A DNA stretch of 64,000 nt, taken from Cercis canadensis. Its lineage: Eukaryota > Streptophyta > Magnoliopsida > Fabales > Fabaceae. Positions 62,137-64,000 of the stretch are shown piece by piece. The notes below the pieces were generated by a model, which was not told where the DNA came from, made no database searches, and was given only the letters and a program-made list of their open reading frames with translations. The position numbers were made by a program, and so were the translations under genes. Position 1 is the stretch's first letter. Each line of letters begins with the position of its first letter. The stretch covers positions 635,308 through 699,307 of the forward strand of contig QAOA01001300.1 in assembly GCA_003255065.1 (NCBI GenBank). The letters run 5' to 3'.

Positions 62137-62249
62137 GGCCCAAAAAGATGGACCCCTTGAAGACCAAAAACAAAAGGCACCCATTGTTCCTCTCTCAGGC
62201 CCAACTAGTTAAGCCCAAATATCATGTGGAAGCCCATAATTCATGGGCC
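62137..62249 (+). promoter_or_regulatory. Cluster of five site II (TGGGCY) elements
   Basis: TGGGCC or TGGGCT motifs, in either orientation, occur at 62137-62142, 62198-62203, 62212-62217, 62231-62236 and 62244-62249, about 210-325 bp before the start codon at 62460. Site II elements bound by TCP factors are a known mark of plant promoters for oxidative phosphorylation and ribosomal genes, which fits the downstream complex I gene. Confidence 0.75.
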
Positions 62250-62459
62250 GAAAACTGCCCACAGTGCTGTCCGCCTTGTTGCTCCCACGAGCCTTGATGA
62301 GATCCAACGATCAATGGCTTGCCACGCCTCCTAGACTCAGCTTCTCTAGTCTAAGACCCAAAAAAAAAAACAAAAAACGAAAAAAAAAAGCTTGTTTAGT
62401 TTCTCCGCCCCAACCCCGATCTCTTGCTCAGGCTAGCTAGCTCATCCTCGTCGTCGAAA

Positions 62460-63625
<1,166 letters not shown>

Positions 63626-64000
63626 TGAAGGATTCTTCTTAATAGGTCAAAAAATATTTCAAAGGTGTATCTCTGATGCTCTGAGCATGTTCTGCACCTC
63701 TTTGGAAAAAAAAAAGGTGATACATATAGGACTGTTAGTTAGTGAGATTTATTGTGCTTGATAGATAATTTCTTTCAAATACTTAGTACAAGAACATTAC
63801 TATTGGGTTAAATATGAAAATGGCCCATTAATTTGATGTTTTTATTGTTTCCTGGGAGAAGGGTTGAAGTAGAAGGTTTTGATTTGATTGCATGTTTTAC
63901 ATCTTTGTTGCTTGTAGGCTTCAATTTAACCAACTTAGTTACAGATGTTTTACATCTATGTTGTCAATTTATGTGCATGATACTGATACATGCATAGATA

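Overview
The window is nuclear DNA of a flowering plant, most likely a heterozygous woody eudicot. It has GT-AG spliced genes with short AT-rich introns, AT-rich intergenic DNA, MITEs and a SINE-like insertion. Every recognisable protein is a plant family member: vacuolar H+-pyrophosphatase, arogenate dehydrogenase, VQ protein and LRR receptor-like proteins. I cannot name the species from the sequence alone. Isolated N characters, at least six of them flanked by near-identical direct copies, suggest an assembly in which two alleles were sometimes placed end to end.

Layout. (1) 193-8031 (+): the 3' three quarters of a CLU/REC-type TPR protein, 18 exons in view, with its N-terminus off the left edge. 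(2) 12198-12815 (-): an intronless VQ-motif protein. (3) 17166-38364: a cluster of LRR receptor-like proteins (RLPs). It holds one minus-strand copy with two reading-frame lesions, a lone first-exon relic, two intact plus-strand genes (26158-30710 and 31867-34819) and one decayed plus-strand copy (35531-38364). (4) 38735-41276 (-): glycerol kinase. (5) 41.3-49.8 kb: a gene-poor AT-rich stretch with a MITE (44517-44989) and a tRNA-derived SINE candidate (45686-45872). (6) 49819-54982 (+): type I (K+-stimulated) vacuolar H+-pyrophosphatase, 8 exons, 768 aa. (7) 55880-56886 (+): single-exon plastid arogenate dehydrogenase with a one-base frame break at the Rossmann motif. (8) 57.2-58.7 kb: two allelic copies of one segment in tandem, one of them carrying a 458-bp hAT-type MITE with a perfect 8-bp target duplication. 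(9) 59859-61391 (-): a 2-oxoglutarate/Fe(II) dioxygenase. (10) 62460 to the right edge (+): first four exons of the complex I 24-kDa subunit, behind a promoter rich in site II motifs.

The genes form no operon-like pathway. The unifying local theme is the RLP cluster. Its members share a symmetrical exon-pair architecture (about 147-156 nt plus 75-78 nt, all phase 1) that has been multiplied or lost copy by copy, and several of the longer exons end in GC rather than GT donors. The VQ protein and the GLI1/NHO1-type glycerol kinase flanking the cluster also belong to families tied to immunity, but that neighbourhood may be chance.

I see no clearly novel molecular system. The most interesting signals are the modular exon expansion with GC-AG introns in the RLPs, the allele-specific hAT MITE whose empty site lies in the same window, and the two host genes broken by small indels.
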